DNA of 64,000 nt from Acidobacteriota bacterium (GTDB lineage: Bacteria; Acidobacteriota; Blastocatellia; Pyrinomonadales; Pyrinomonadaceae): NCBI GenBank assembly GCA_020200135.1, contig JAIVJI010000083.1, positions 1 through 64,000 of the forward strand. Direction: 5' to 3'. The notes under the pieces were generated by a model. The model did not search any database, was not told the DNA's origin, and worked only from the letters and a program-made list of their open reading frames with translations. Within the stretch, counting starts at the first letter, position 1. Every line of letters starts with the position of its first letter. Shown piece by piece: positions 41,854 to 50,873 of the stretch. The position numbers and the translations under genes were made by a program.

Positions 41854-42927
41854 CTACTCTCCGTCCGAGTTATTAATCAGAAACGCCTCACCGATTGCAG
41901 GACGGGTAGTAACTTCTTCTTTTTCGTCCTCCGTCAAACCAGCCAGCGTCGCGGCAGCTAGAGCGTGATAACGTTCGGTAATAGCAGCGTCAAGATATGA
42001 CTCTAGATCGATTAAAGCCTGTATTTTCGGTTCCCACAATACATTGGATGGATCAGGGATTCCGACAAATTCAAAATTGCATTTTTCTTGCCTGCTATGA
42101 ATTTCCACAATGACTTGACGACCATCTTCAGCGCCCAGCTCGTTACGAACCTCGTCAAGGTTTTTAACTACCGCGTCTTCCAGGGTAATTGTGACCGGGC
42201 CAAGATTAATGGGCTGACCGAGCACTGTCTCATTGAAGGACTCTAGTTTTACTGAGTAACTAAAAGGCTGGATATCTTGGGCGAACTGTGAAGCATTCTC
42301 TTGCGTGGCAGGGATTGCACTGCTCAAGCTCCCGCCCGACCAAATGAAGGATTGATTGACTAACGCATTGTAGACGAAAGCGACCTTATCAATCTCTCCC
42401 TCTGAAAGAGCCGGGGGCAGTAAAACCTGCTTCCCTATCATCTTCTCGATGACCATTAATCTGTATGCGGTCTGCCTCCTGTGTAGCATCTCGCTTATCT
42501 CTAAGAGAGAAGACATCATGTTCAAATTAGTGCGCACCTCTGGCTCAGAGATTTTTAAATCAAGCTTACCGGCTAGGCCAACGAACGCCATCAGAGTGTC
42601 AGCAACGAAGTGGGCGCGCGGTCGTTGTTCCTCAATCTGGTAATACAGATAGAACTGCCCAACCTTAAACTCATTTTCCTGCTTGACGCTCTCGCCCATA
42701 AGGTTTAAGCCAAGGTAGACATCATCATCAACGACGAATCGAACTTTGATGCTATGGTCTTCTACAATCGGATTATCGACAATAGGCGCCTCTAGTTTGT
42801 AACTAACCCCCGGAGCAGTAATAAGCAAGGAGAGGTTGGACTCTGGTTTAGGTAAGGGTATGGAAGTAGGCACACTCCCTTGAAAGGTAAGGCCAGTCGC
42901 GGATTGGTCAAGGATGACGGTACTCAC
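41854..42927 (-). CDS. Unknown 357-residue protein upstream of a PIN toxin
   Basis: A 357-residue protein without signal peptide or membrane helix. The first 100 residues are beta-rich (TGLTFQGSVPTSIPLPKPES, IKVRFVVDDDVYLGLNL). A helical middle (LNMMSSLLEISEMLHRRQTAY) and an acidic C-terminus follow. I recognise no domain and see no AbrB, ribbon-helix-helix or HTH antitoxin fold. It is directly followed by the PIN gene and shares its low G+C content, so both came as one unit. It may be an unusual antitoxin, a regulator or an unrelated passenger. Confidence 0.7.
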   Translation of the reverse strand: MSTVILDQSATGLTFQGSVPTSIPLPKPESNLSLLITAPGVSYKLEAPIVDNPIVEDHSIKVRFVVDDDVYLGLNLMGESVKQENEFKVGQFYLYYQIEEQRPRAHFVADTLMAFVGLAGKLDLKISEPEVRTNLNMMSSLLEISEMLHRRQTAYRLMVIEKMIGKQVLLPPALSEGEIDKVAFVYNALVNQSFIWSGGSLSSAIPATQENASQFAQDIQPFSYSVKLESFNETVLGQPINLGPVTITLEDAVVKNLDEVRNELGAEDGRQVIVEIHSRQEKCNFEFVGIPDPSNVLWEPKIQALIDLESYLDAAITERYHALAAATLAGLTEDEKEEVTTRPAIGEAFLINNSDGE

Positions 42928-43018
42928 AGGTTTTATCCTCGTTTCCCTTTCCGGTCAGGGATACTACTATACTTCAAATCGATAGGATTCAGCGATGCAG
43001 CGAACTCCCGACAGGTGT

Positions 43019-43060
43019 CCGCGCCGGCTTCCCTCGGTAGGGGCCGGCGCGGCTTTTTTT
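43019..43060 (+). terminator. Orphan + strand terminator downstream of the AT-rich island
   Basis: A perfect 10-bp stem CCGCGCCGGC (43019-43028) with GCCGGCGCGG (43043-43052) is followed by C and seven T. The nearest + strand gene upstream is guaB, 1.69 kb away; the genes in between are on the - strand. Confidence 0.85.
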
Positions 43061-43163
43061 GGTTATTGTGTGGCGGCGCGCGCCGGCACCGTGCTTGCAG
43101 GCCGCCGGGCGGCTGGTGTTTTCAAGTCGCCGCCGGCCCGGCGGACTGAGGAGGTCTCACGAG

Positions 43164-43349
43164 ATGTTCTTCGCCCTGTGTCCCGGCCCCTTCTTCTCCC
43201 TCGGGGAACTGTTCGAGCTGCTGACGTGCGTCGCCGCCCTCTGCTCGCTACCCGTGCTCGCCGCGCTCGCCAACGCGAAGTGGGTGGGCGCGCGGCGGGA
43301 GAGGTTGACCGAGGAATACTCTCTCCACCTAAACGACAGGCACTCGTAA
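43164..43349 (+). CDS. Small membrane protein upstream of the lipid kinase
   Basis: A 61-residue protein with a single long hydrophobic helix (LGELFELLTCVAALCSLPVLAALA) and a charged C-terminus. GAGGAGG at 43148-43154 lies 9 nt before the ATG, which makes this small gene credible. It ends 12 nt before the lipid kinase ATG and is probably co-transcribed. No family is recognised. Confidence 0.6.
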   Translation: MFFALCPGPFFSLGELFELLTCVAALCSLPVLAALANAKWVGARRERLTEEYSLHLNDRHS

Positions 43350-43361
43350 GAGCCGAACCCG

Positions 43362-44261
43362 ATGGCAGAGCGCAAGGCGGTCTTAATCTATAACCCGAAC
43401 GCGGGGCGCGGGGGCGACCCCGCACGGCCGGTCGAGACGTTTCGCGCGCGCGCGCGCGCCGGGGGCGTCGAGGTCGAGGTCACGCCGACGAAGGGGCCGG
43501 ATGACGCGGCGCGGCTCGCGCGCGAGGCCACCGACGCGGGCGCGACCGACGTGGTCGTGCGCGGCGGCGACGGGACGGTTCACGAGGCGATACAGGGGCT
43601 GGTCGGGACGACGGCGCGTGTGCTGGTGTGGCCGGCGGGGACGGCGAACGTTCTGGCGCGTCAGTTGGGACTGCCGCGCGAAGCGTCGGAGGCGGCCGAG
43701 GTCTTCGCGCGGTGCCGCACGCGCCGCATCACCCTGGGCGCGGCGACGAGCGGGCGGACGGGCGCGCGCCGCTACTTCTTCATGCTGGCGGGCGTGGGGC
43801 TCGACGCGTCTGTGGTGGGGAGCGTGCGGCCGCGCCTGAAGCGCCGCGTGGGCGAGGCGGCCTACTGGTACGCGGGGCTCGCGCACCTCGCGCACTGGGT
43901 GCCGCGCGAGTTCACGGTCGAGGTCGGGGGCGAGCGCCTGCGCGCGACCTACGCGGCGGTCGGCAAGGCGCCGTGGTACGGCGGCGGCCTCGCCATCACG
44001 CCGCGCGCGCGGCTCGACTCCGGCGAGTTCGAGGTCTGCGTCATCGACACGCGCAGCCGCCTGCGCTACCTGCGCCTGCTCGCCCACGCGATGCGCGGCG
44101 GCGCGCCCGAGGAGGGCGCGCACGGCCTCGTCTTCCGCCGCGCCGCGCGCCTGCGCTGCGAAGGCGACGGCGTACAGGTGCAGGCCGACGGAGAACTCAT
44201 CGGCGAGCTGCCCATGACCTTCGAGGTCGTCCCCGAAGGTCTGGAGGTCATCGTCCCCTGA
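43362..44261 (+). CDS. Diacylglycerol kinase family lipid kinase (YegS/DagK type)
   Basis: A 299-residue enzyme of normal length. KAVLIYNPNAGRGG at the N-terminus, the nucleotide-binding VVVRGGDGTVHEAI at about residues 64-77, VWPAGTANVLARQLG, and LITPRARLDSGEFEV-like and VQVQADGELIGE segments in the C-terminal beta domain are all family signatures. It phosphorylates diacylglycerol or a related lipid at the inner face of the membrane; exact substrate unknown. Confidence 0.92.
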   Translation: MAERKAVLIYNPNAGRGGDPARPVETFRARARAGGVEVEVTPTKGPDDAARLAREATDAGATDVVVRGGDGTVHEAIQGLVGTTARVLVWPAGTANVLARQLGLPREASEAAEVFARCRTRRITLGAATSGRTGARRYFFMLAGVGLDASVVGSVRPRLKRRVGEAAYWYAGLAHLAHWVPREFTVEVGGERLRATYAAVGKAPWYGGGLAITPRARLDSGEFEVCVIDTRSRLRYLRLLAHAMRGGAPEEGAHGLVFRRAARLRCEGDGVQVQADGELIGELPMTFEVVPEGLEVIVP

Positions 44262-44268
44262 GGTGAAT

Positions 44269-44290
44269 CAGTAGACAGTAGTCAACAGTC
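44269..44290. repeat. Heptad remnant E13 (family A, single arm)
   Basis: CAGTAGA, CAGTAGT, CAACAGT occur in 7-nt phase 7 nt after the lipid kinase stop. I find no inverted partner nearby, so it is a solo or decayed arm. Confidence 0.6.
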
Positions 44291-44326
44291 CCGCGCGTTA
44301 GCCCGACGACGCGGCGCCGGGCGAGT

Positions 44327-44578
44327 TCAGCCGCCCTGCTTCTCGCGGAACCAGAGCATCGAGGCCGCCCCGCACAGCGCCATCGCGACGACCATCAGCA
44401 GGCCGCCCGCGAGCATCCAGCCGTCGCCGGGGTCGCCGCCGAACTGCGCGGCGAGCGCGTTGGCGGCCTGCGTCGGCGGGGCCGTCGCGGCCACGCGCGA
44501 GCCGACGTAGAGACTTGCGATCGAGCAGAGTGTGACGAAGGCGGACGCGACGAAAAGCTTCTTGATCGTTCCGTACAT
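44327..44578 (-). CDS. Small two-helix membrane protein
   Basis: An 83-residue protein (98 if the upstream in-frame ATG at 44623 is used). It has one helix near the N-terminus (LFVASAFVTLCSIASLYVG) and one near the C-terminus (WMLAGGLLMVVAMALCGAASM), with a polar loop between. Neither start has a convincing ribosome site. No family is recognised. Confidence 0.5.
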   Translation of the reverse strand: MYGTIKKLFVASAFVTLCSIASLYVGSRVAATAPPTQAANALAAQFGGDPGDGWMLAGGLLMVVAMALCGAASMLWFREKQGG

Positions 44579-45012
44579 TTTATCGGAGACCCTTCTTTCT
44601 CCCGGTGCCGTCACGTTAGACACGGCGCGGAGGGAAAGGTTCCGAGCAGCAGGCAGTGGTGAGCAGACAGTAGGCGGTAGTCAGTAGTCGGTAGAAAAAC
44701 AGAGGCGGCGCGTCTCAGCCTTCGGGCAGGGCCGCCGTGCCACCACGTCGGCCGCGAGAGGAAAGGGACTTTGACCTCGCCCGGCCGCGCCGCCTGGTTT
44801 TCGTCCCGTTGTTCCCCCTTATGCCACCTCCAGAAAAAATCTTCACAGCCGGCGGGGAAGTGATAGAATGCGCGCCCGAGCCTTCGGGGCCGGCGGCGGA
44901 CACGTGACTCCCTCGCGCCGCCCGGTCCGAAGCGGAACTCGGACGCCCGGCGCCGCCAATGCGGCGCAAACAGCTCTCGCCAACGGCACCGCTCTTACAA
45001 CGAAAGGCGAAT
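44579..45012 (+). promoter_or_regulatory. Intergenic region with promoter for the serine protease
   Basis: This 434-nt gap holds heptad element E14 and a promoter: TTCACA (44842-44847), 16 nt, TAGAAT (44864-44869), each 5 of 6 to consensus, about 140 nt upstream of the protease ATG. I see no gene here. Confidence 0.5.
44648..44795. repeat. Heptad element E14 (family A, one arm plus GC hairpin)
   Basis: Nearly seven words run in strict 7-nt phase (44648-44694): AGCAGGC, AGTGGTG, AGCAGAC, AGTAGGC, GGTAGTC, AGTAGTC, GGTAG. They are followed by AAAAAC and GAGGCGGCGCG (44702-44712), whose complement CGCGCCGCCT is at 44786-44795. The order word array, AAAAAC, GAGGCGGCGCG matches the reverse strand of E3 at 7354-7421, so the two are copies of one unit 37 kb apart. 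The right-hand word arm is missing. Confidence 0.75.
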
Positions 45013-45792
45013 ATGAAGAGGGGAATTTGCGTCCTCGTCCTCGCGGCCCTTGTGTCCCACGCGCTCGCGGCGTCGGAGGCGGGTGCGGCGGAAGACCCGC
45101 TGAGCGCCGTCCTCAAGCGCGGGGGGCGCGCCGTCTCGCTCGACCTCAAGGTGAGGAAGAAGAAGCCCGACTCGCTCCAACGCTTCCTCGAATTGCTCGA
45201 CGGCAGCGTCCCCAACGCCTACGCCACCGGGTTCGTCGTCGGCGACGGGCTGGTGATGACGGCCTACCACGTCGTCTCGGGCGGCCTGAGCCCGCAGAAG
45301 AGAAACATGCTCGGCTTCTCGCGCGACGAGCAGCTCAAGGTCGAGGCGTACGTCAACGGCTGCGAGGCGACCGTCATCAAGATCGACCCCGAGGCCGACC
45401 TCGCGCTGCTGCGCGTGTGCGGGACGAAGAAGCAGGTCGGCGCGCTCGCCTTCCAGCCCGACACCGCCCCCGACGAGATGCTGCACGTCGTCGCGCGCCC
45501 GAACGGCGGCCAGTCCGTGCGGCGCGGCGCCTTCTCCGGGCCTTACACGTACAGGGGACAGCAGTACCTGTCGGCGAAGATAGAGGGGCGCGACGGCTTC
45601 TCGGGCAGCCCCGTCTACAACGACCGGGGCGAGCTCGTCGGCGTCTTCAGCGGCTACGACTCGACGCGTAAGGTCGCGCTCATCAGCCCCGCCGCGCGCG
45701 CGCAGAAGCTTCTGGAAGACTACGCCTCGGGTCTTCGCGCCGCGCCGCCGACCCCGCACGACGCGGAGGCGCAAGACGAGCGCCGTCGCTAG
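45013..45792 (+). CDS. Exported trypsin-like serine protease
   Basis: A 259-residue protein from ATG 45013, where a signal peptide begins (ICVLVLAALVSHALAASEAG). The catalytic histidine is in VMTAYHVVSGG, the aspartate in DPEADLALLRV and the serine in EGRDGFSGSPVYN. This is the HtrA/trypsin-like fold without a PDZ domain. It probably acts in the periplasm or outside the cell. The final 25 residues are polar and likely disordered. Confidence 0.85.
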   Translation: MKRGICVLVLAALVSHALAASEAGAAEDPLSAVLKRGGRAVSLDLKVRKKKPDSLQRFLELLDGSVPNAYATGFVVGDGLVMTAYHVVSGGLSPQKRNMLGFSRDEQLKVEAYVNGCEATVIKIDPEADLALLRVCGTKKQVGALAFQPDTAPDEMLHVVARPNGGQSVRRGAFSGPYTYRGQQYLSAKIEGRDGFSGSPVYNDRGELVGVFSGYDSTRKVALISPAARAQKLLEDYASGLRAAPPTPHDAEAQDERRR

Positions 45793-45981
45793 ACGGCACG
45801 GACCCACGGGCCGCGGCGCCGCCACGCCGCCCACGAGGCCGCGCGAGAAGAGACTTGAGTGTGTGACTCACTCTCGCGCGGTCTCGTCAACGTTCGCCAC
45901 GACCCTCCGGGGAGACATCGCGGGGCTCATCGTCCGGGGCCACGTCCCCGTGACCGGCTTCTACCCCGGCGCGCGGTAGCC

Positions 45982-47289
45982 TCAGTCCACTATCGACTGG
46001 TAGACGAGTGCGCGCAGCTTGTCGTGGTCGTCGAGGCCGCGCGCGGGGATGAGCTGTGTGAAGTAGACGACGACCAACTGCTCCTTCGGGTCTACCCAGT
46101 AGGTCGAGTGGTACGCGCCGCCCCAGCCGTACTCGCCGACCGAGCCGGGCGCCCCGCGCGTCCCGAGGTCTTTCAGCACCATGAAGCCGAGCCCGAACCC
46201 CTGCCCGTCGCGGAACGTCTTGCCGTTCAAGTGGTCGGCCGTCATCAGCTCGACGCTCTTGCGGCTCAGTACCCTCTTCCCGTCCAGCCCGCCGCCGTTC
46301 AGAAGCATCGAGAGGAAGCGCGCGTAGTCTTCGGCCGTCGAGAGCAGCCCCGCGCCGCCCGAAAAACTCTTGCGCGGCCCCTTCAGGTAGGCGCCCTGCC
46401 CCACCATGCCGCCCGGGTCGGGCGCGCGCGACAGCCCACCAGCCTCGGTGGCCGAGTAGACCACGGCGAAGCGCTCGGCCTTCGACTCGGGCAGGTAGAA
46501 GTGCGTGTCACGCATCCCGAGCGGGACGAGCAGGCGCGCGCTCAGGAACTCTTCGAGCGTCAGGCCGCTCACGCGCTCGATTAAGGCGCCGAGGATGTCC
46601 GTCGAGTAGCCGTAGACCCAGCGCTCGCCGGGCTGCGCCTCGAAGGGGAGCGCGGCCATGCGCGCGACGGTCGCGCCGACGGGCTCGTCGCGGTCTGCGA
46701 AGTACCAGCCCGTGATCTTCGCCGCCTCCCAGCGGTCGTGCGCCGGCCCGCCGCCGTAGCCGACCCCGGCCGTGTGCGTCAGGAGGTCGCGGATGGTGAC
46801 GGCACGCTTCGCCTTCACGACCTCGTAGCCGCCGCCCTGCTTCGGCACCGCGACGGTCGTCTCGCGGAACTCGGGCAGGTACTTGCCGACGGGGTCACCT
46901 ATGAGCAGCCGCCCCTCCTCCTGCAGAATCATCACGCCGACGCTCACGAGCGCCTTCGTCTGCGAGGCGATGCGGAAGATGGTGTCCTCGCGCATCGGCG
47001 CGCCCGCCTCCCTGTCCCTCCGGCCGAAGGCTTCGACGTAGGCGACCTTCCCGCGCCGCGCCACGAGCGCCACCCCGCCGGGCAGCCTGCCGTCTTTGAC
47101 GTACCCGCCGAGCGCTTCGCTCAGACGCCGCAGGCGCTCCGAGGAGAGGCCGACCGCCTCCGGCCGCGCGCGCTGAAGCGTCTGCGCGCGCCCCGCCGGC
47201 GCAGACGCCGACGCCAGGACCAGAAGCACGGCGGCGACGAAGACGCCGCACCGCCGCCCCGTGGACTCGCCCGGATGCCTGTTGTTCAT
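45982..47289 (-). CDS. Exported serine hydrolase, beta-lactamase/esterase family
   Basis: A 435-residue protein with a signal peptide (FVAAVLLVLASASAPAGRAQ) and a class C beta-lactamase-like domain: nucleophile motif SQTK in FRIASQTKALVSVG, tyrosine motif YGYS in WVYGYSTDILG, and YGWGGAYHSTYWVDP near the C-terminus in place of KTG. This family includes esterases, D-aminopeptidases and penicillin-binding-type hydrolases; true beta-lactam resistance is unlikely. Complete. Confidence 0.87.
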   Translation of the reverse strand: MNNRHPGESTGRRCGVFVAAVLLVLASASAPAGRAQTLQRARPEAVGLSSERLRRLSEALGGYVKDGRLPGGVALVARRGKVAYVEAFGRRDREAGAPMREDTIFRIASQTKALVSVGVMILQEEGRLLIGDPVGKYLPEFRETTVAVPKQGGGYEVVKAKRAVTIRDLLTHTAGVGYGGGPAHDRWEAAKITGWYFADRDEPVGATVARMAALPFEAQPGERWVYGYSTDILGALIERVSGLTLEEFLSARLLVPLGMRDTHFYLPESKAERFAVVYSATEAGGLSRAPDPGGMVGQGAYLKGPRKSFSGGAGLLSTAEDYARFLSMLLNGGGLDGKRVLSRKSVELMTADHLNGKTFRDGQGFGLGFMVLKDLGTRGAPGSVGEYGWGGAYHSTYWVDPKEQLVVVYFTQLIPARGLDDHDKLRALVYQSIVD

Positions 47290-47317
47290 TAGAGACCGCT
47301 TCTCCGCTTAATGCGTG

Positions 47318-48118
47318 TTAAAGGTCGGCGGCTTTCGCGGCGCCGTCGCACTGATAGCCTTCGGCCACCCTGATGACTTTGAACCCGGTGAGCAGCCTGC
47401 GGGAGCCGACGAGGAAGGGTCTTCGGCCCCCGCCCTTCACCCTCTCGAAATAGACCGTGACCCGCCCGCGCTCGGCGAGCTTGGCGCGGAGCGTCCGGAT
47501 GGCGCTGTGAATCGGGTTGAGCCCACGCTCCCTGTGAATCAGGGTGAAGCTGTAGACGCCCACCACGCCGTGCGCGTCGCACGTCTGGCAGACGCCGACC
47601 ACCTCATCCCGCCTTGTGAAGAACCAGTGGCGCACGGCTTCATGCCTGAACGCGAGCCGCCAGCGCTGACGGTCGAGCGCCCCTTCCCCCGCGCCGCGCC
47701 CGAAGCCGAGCGAGTAGGCGGACGCCCACTGCGCAACCTCCGACCGTTCGGCGGCGCGGATACTCACGTCGGCCGCCGCTTCGGCGCGGCCCCACTCGCC
47801 GGCGGTCACGTAGCTGACCGAAGTTTTGGCGCACCCCTTTCGGGTCAAGAGACGCCTGAGGTCGGGGCCGTCGGCCTGCCTGTCGACGTAGACGTTCGGC
47901 GGGAAGGAGCCGGCACCCTCTCCCCCCACGCACCTCCGCAAAGCATCGAAGGATTCCCGCGCGCCGGCGAAGAGCAGCAGGGCGCAGTAGTCCCTCGCCT
48001 CAGGGTTATCGACGCGGACGACCTCCCCCTCCCGCCTCACGTCGCAGCCGAAGCTCCGCAGCCAGACGAGGTTGTTGGCGAGCGTCCTTTCGCGCAGGTC
48101 TCGGAGTTCAAGCGACAT
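47318..48118 (-). CDS. GNAT-like acyltransferase candidate 1
   Basis: A 266-residue protein from ATG 48118; the longer frame upstream overlaps the next gene. The C-terminal half has HWFFTRRDEVVGVCQTCDAHGVVGVYS and an alternating helix/strand pattern compatible with an N-acetyltransferase fold, but the acetyl-CoA loop is not clear. It is adjacent to and co-oriented with a second gene of similar character at 48151. Function unknown. Confidence 0.5.
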   Translation of the reverse strand: MSLELRDLRERTLANNLVWLRSFGCDVRREGEVVRVDNPEARDYCALLLFAGARESFDALRRCVGGEGAGSFPPNVYVDRQADGPDLRRLLTRKGCAKTSVSYVTAGEWGRAEAAADVSIRAAERSEVAQWASAYSLGFGRGAGEGALDRQRWRLAFRHEAVRHWFFTRRDEVVGVCQTCDAHGVVGVYSFTLIHRERGLNPIHSAIRTLRAKLAERGRVTVYFERVKGGGRRPFLVGSRRLLTGFKVIRVAEGYQCDGAAKAADL

Positions 48119-48150
48119 CGGTGTCGGAGTTCCTCCCACGGCCTTCCCGC

Positions 48151-49038
48151 CTACAGCCCGACGAGACGCGGCCCCCAGGAGATGTGGTTTCGCCGCCCCA
48201 GGTGCCCGCGCGCCCAGACCGTGCAGTGATAGGGCGGGACGAGGGGGAGCCCGCCCCACTTCAGCTTGAAGTCGTACTGGCCGCGGGTGGGACTGGCGCC
48301 AACGTTAACATACCTCGCCCCCAGCCCGCGCGCGTGCGTCAGCATCCCGTGGTAGAGGAGGTCGGAGACCCCTTCGGTGAGGTGGTCGTGAAACAGGAAC
48401 GTCGCGACCACGGCGGCGTCGAACGGCCGGTGCATCATCACGAACCCGGCCAGCCGCCGCCCGTCCCACGCCTCGACGAGATAGACGCGCCTCGAACGGA
48501 GCAGCGCCGGGAGGGTGAACGAAACGTCCGCGAGGAACGAAGAGAGGTGCCTCAGCCTGTAGAATTTCTCGATGAGCGCGAAGTGCTGCGCCGAGACCAT
48601 CCCGCCCGCGCGCGTCCTGAGCCGCATCCCGGCGGCCAGCCCGAGGCGGCACCGCCGCCGCGAGCGCGCCTCGGCGTGGCGGTCGTGACAGTCTATCAAC
48701 AGCTCGGCCGAGGTGACGGGGCGGTGCGCCCTGGCGATGAGGCGGAGGCCGGAGTCCCGGCCCAGGAGATTCCTGACCGGCCGGGGGCCGACGAAGAGCA
48801 CCGCCTCCGCCTTCCGCCCCGAGACCCAGCGCCGCGCCGCGCCGCGCAGAGCCTCGTCGGCGGGCGGCGCGCAGTCGCGCAGAGGGAACGCGCTGAGGGT
48901 GACCATCCGCCCGTCGAAATAGGCCAGCACCTCCCCCTCGTAAAAAGGCTCGCCCGCCGAGAGCGACGTGAGCCAGTAGTCGTGAACCGTCGCCAGCCCC
49001 AATGACCTGAGCGCGCCGGCGTCTTTTCGCGTGAGCAT
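48151..49038 (-). CDS. GNAT/FemAB-like acyltransferase candidate 2
   Basis: A 295-residue protein. The C-terminal half (VYLVEAWDGRRLAGFVMMHR, LLYHGMLTHARGLGARYVNVG, YDFKLKWGGLPLVPPYH) has the pattern of FemAB/DUF2156-type acyltransferases, in which an aminoacyl or acyl group is moved onto a carrier. It lies 10 nt after the phosphoesterase gene. The four genes 51596 to 47318 run in one direction with gaps of 4-32 nt and look like one operon. Confidence 0.55.
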   Translation of the reverse strand: MLTRKDAGALRSLGLATVHDYWLTSLSAGEPFYEGEVLAYFDGRMVTLSAFPLRDCAPPADEALRGAARRWVSGRKAEAVLFVGPRPVRNLLGRDSGLRLIARAHRPVTSAELLIDCHDRHAEARSRRRCRLGLAAGMRLRTRAGGMVSAQHFALIEKFYRLRHLSSFLADVSFTLPALLRSRRVYLVEAWDGRRLAGFVMMHRPFDAAVVATFLFHDHLTEGVSDLLYHGMLTHARGLGARYVNVGASPTRGQYDFKLKWGGLPLVPPYHCTVWARGHLGRRNHISWGPRLVGL

Positions 49039-49048
49039 GGGGCAGCCC

Positions 49049-50869
49049 CTAATCCGGCCCGAAGACGATGAGGTAGGCGAGCGGCTTCGGCCTCTCTATC
49101 TCGAAGGAGAAGCGGTGCGTGATTCCGTAAGACTTCGCCGGCTCCGCCGCGCGCTCCGCCGCGTCAATGGGCGTGACCCCGGAGCCGTCCTTGAGCGTGG
49201 GGGCGAAGTCTTTGACGCCGTACCCCCTCACGCGCGCCTGCGCCGGCTCCCAGGGGAGCGCGACGGTGTACTTCAATCTCTCGACGACGTGGTCCAGGTC
49301 CTTGTCGGGCTGGTTGAAGTACATGAGGTTCACCCCGTCGAAGTGGTTCGGCTCCGACTTGGTCGCCTGCCAGCGGAACTTCAGCGTCACGTCGAACCGG
49401 TCGCCGGGCAGCAGCTCCTTGCGCGGGCGGACGCGAACCACCTTGCGGTGATCCTCGTCAACAAGAACCTTGTGGGTGATGACCTTCGTCGTCAGGTTAT
49501 CCACCGCCGTGAGCCCCATGTGCTCCACCTTCATCGCCGGGCTCCCGCTGATGATGAACACGGGCCCCTCGGACGGCTCGTCGCCCACGACGCTCCCGAC
49601 GCGCCTGTACTCCGCGATGTAGAGCTGTGACCGCGTGACGACGGCGTCGAATATCAGCTCGTCGTAAGCGTGCCGCGCGTCCAGCTCGTAGGCGTTCACG
49701 AAGCCGCCCTTGACCAGCCCGCGCATCGCCCAGTCCTCCACGGTCTCCTGCTGCTCGGGGGGCGTGACCCGCACCTCCTCGATGGGCCTGAGCGGCAGGG
49801 TGAAGTCCACTTCCTCGCTCGCGGCGAAGCCCGTCTGGCTGTAGTCGAACCGCCGGACGCGCGCCTCGAAGGGGGTCAGGAGGTCGATGACGTTGAAAGA
49901 GTTGTGCGTGTGGTTGGTGCCCTGCGTGGCGGAGCCGGCGGCGACGATGTGCAGCCCGCTCCCCGGCGTGGCCTCGTAGTTAACCGTGCACTGGAAGGGC
50001 TGGTGCTGGTGGCCGTGCAGGATGAGGTGGAAGCCGTTCTCGTTCATGTACTGGAGGAACAGCGGGCCGTCCTTCATCCAGTCGTAGGCGCGGTTGTAGG
50101 CCGCGTCCTGCGAGTAGGGCGCGCTGATGGGGTGGTGGTGCAGCAGCGCCAGGCGCACCGCGCGCGCGCACCTCTCCATCGTCTCGGCGTTCTGGAGACA
50201 CACGTTGAGCGAGTTGAACTGCTTGATGCCGATGCGCCCCTCGTTGGCCATCAGGCCGGGGTCGTTCGTGCTGTTGAAGAGGAAGAAGGCCACGTCGCCC
50301 CAGTCGGCGCTCACGTACAAGGGCGTCCCCGGGTCTACGGTGCCGAACTGCTCGTTCCCCGCCCAGGCCGTGTAGTTGTCGAGGAGCGCGGGGACGGCGC
50401 CGTCCTCCAGCCTCCTGTGCACGCCGGGGCTGAAGCGGTCTTCGTCCGTGGCCGTGATTTCCGTGGTGCGGTCGAACTTCGACAGCAGCCACATCATCGC
50501 GCGCCCCGAGGCGTTCTTCTTCACGTCGGCCGCGCGCTCGACGAGCGCGTCGTGGTTGCCGGGGATGCAGAAGACGTGCTTGGCCCCGGCGGCCTCCTTC
50601 AGACGCGCGATGCACGTCGAGGCCAGCTCGAAGCTCTTCGCGTCGCCGAAGTTGGTGACGTCGCCCGTCACCACTATCACGTCGGGCTTGAGCGAGGTGA
50701 AGACGTTGGCCAGCGCCACCAGCTTGTCGTCGCTGTGCCCGTCGGCCTCGACGGAGAAGCCCGCGCCCTCGCCGAGAACCTTCGCGAGCCATTGCAGCGC
50801 CGACAGCTCGTCGCTCTTGATGTCGCCGTGCTTGATGTGCAGGTCTGAGATGTGGGCTATGCGTAACAC
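49049..50869 (-). CDS. Calcineurin-like metallophosphoesterase with large C-terminal domain
   Basis: A 606-residue cytosolic protein. All five metallophosphatase motifs are present: ISDLHIKHGD (residues 7-16), VTGDVTNFGD, IPGNHDAL, LLHHHPISAP and LHGHQHQPF. The domain ends near residue 330. The last 270 residues (VDFTLPLRPIEEVRV, VITHKVLVDEDHRKVVRVRPRKELL, FDVTLKFRWQATKSEP) look beta-rich and I do not recognise them; this arrangement recalls phosphoesterase/effector proteins in mobile gene clusters. The substrate is unknown. It lies 4 nt from the methyltransferase-like gene. Confidence 0.85.
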   Translation of the reverse strand: MLRIAHISDLHIKHGDIKSDELSALQWLAKVLGEGAGFSVEADGHSDDKLVALANVFTSLKPDVIVVTGDVTNFGDAKSFELASTCIARLKEAAGAKHVFCIPGNHDALVERAADVKKNASGRAMMWLLSKFDRTTEITATDEDRFSPGVHRRLEDGAVPALLDNYTAWAGNEQFGTVDPGTPLYVSADWGDVAFFLFNSTNDPGLMANEGRIGIKQFNSLNVCLQNAETMERCARAVRLALLHHHPISAPYSQDAAYNRAYDWMKDGPLFLQYMNENGFHLILHGHQHQPFQCTVNYEATPGSGLHIVAAGSATQGTNHTHNSFNVIDLLTPFEARVRRFDYSQTGFAASEEVDFTLPLRPIEEVRVTPPEQQETVEDWAMRGLVKGGFVNAYELDARHAYDELIFDAVVTRSQLYIAEYRRVGSVVGDEPSEGPVFIISGSPAMKVEHMGLTAVDNLTTKVITHKVLVDEDHRKVVRVRPRKELLPGDRFDVTLKFRWQATKSEPNHFDGVNLMYFNQPDKDLDHVVERLKYTVALPWEPAQARVRGYGVKDFAPTLKDGSGVTPIDAAERAAEPAKSYGITHRFSFEIERPKPLAYLIVFGPD

Positions 50870-50873
50870 AGGC

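Noticed and set aside
45859-45981. Short frame upstream of the serine hydrolase end (ending GFYPGAR)
   Set aside because: About 37 codons, no ribosome site and no recognisable family; too weak to call even as a remnant.
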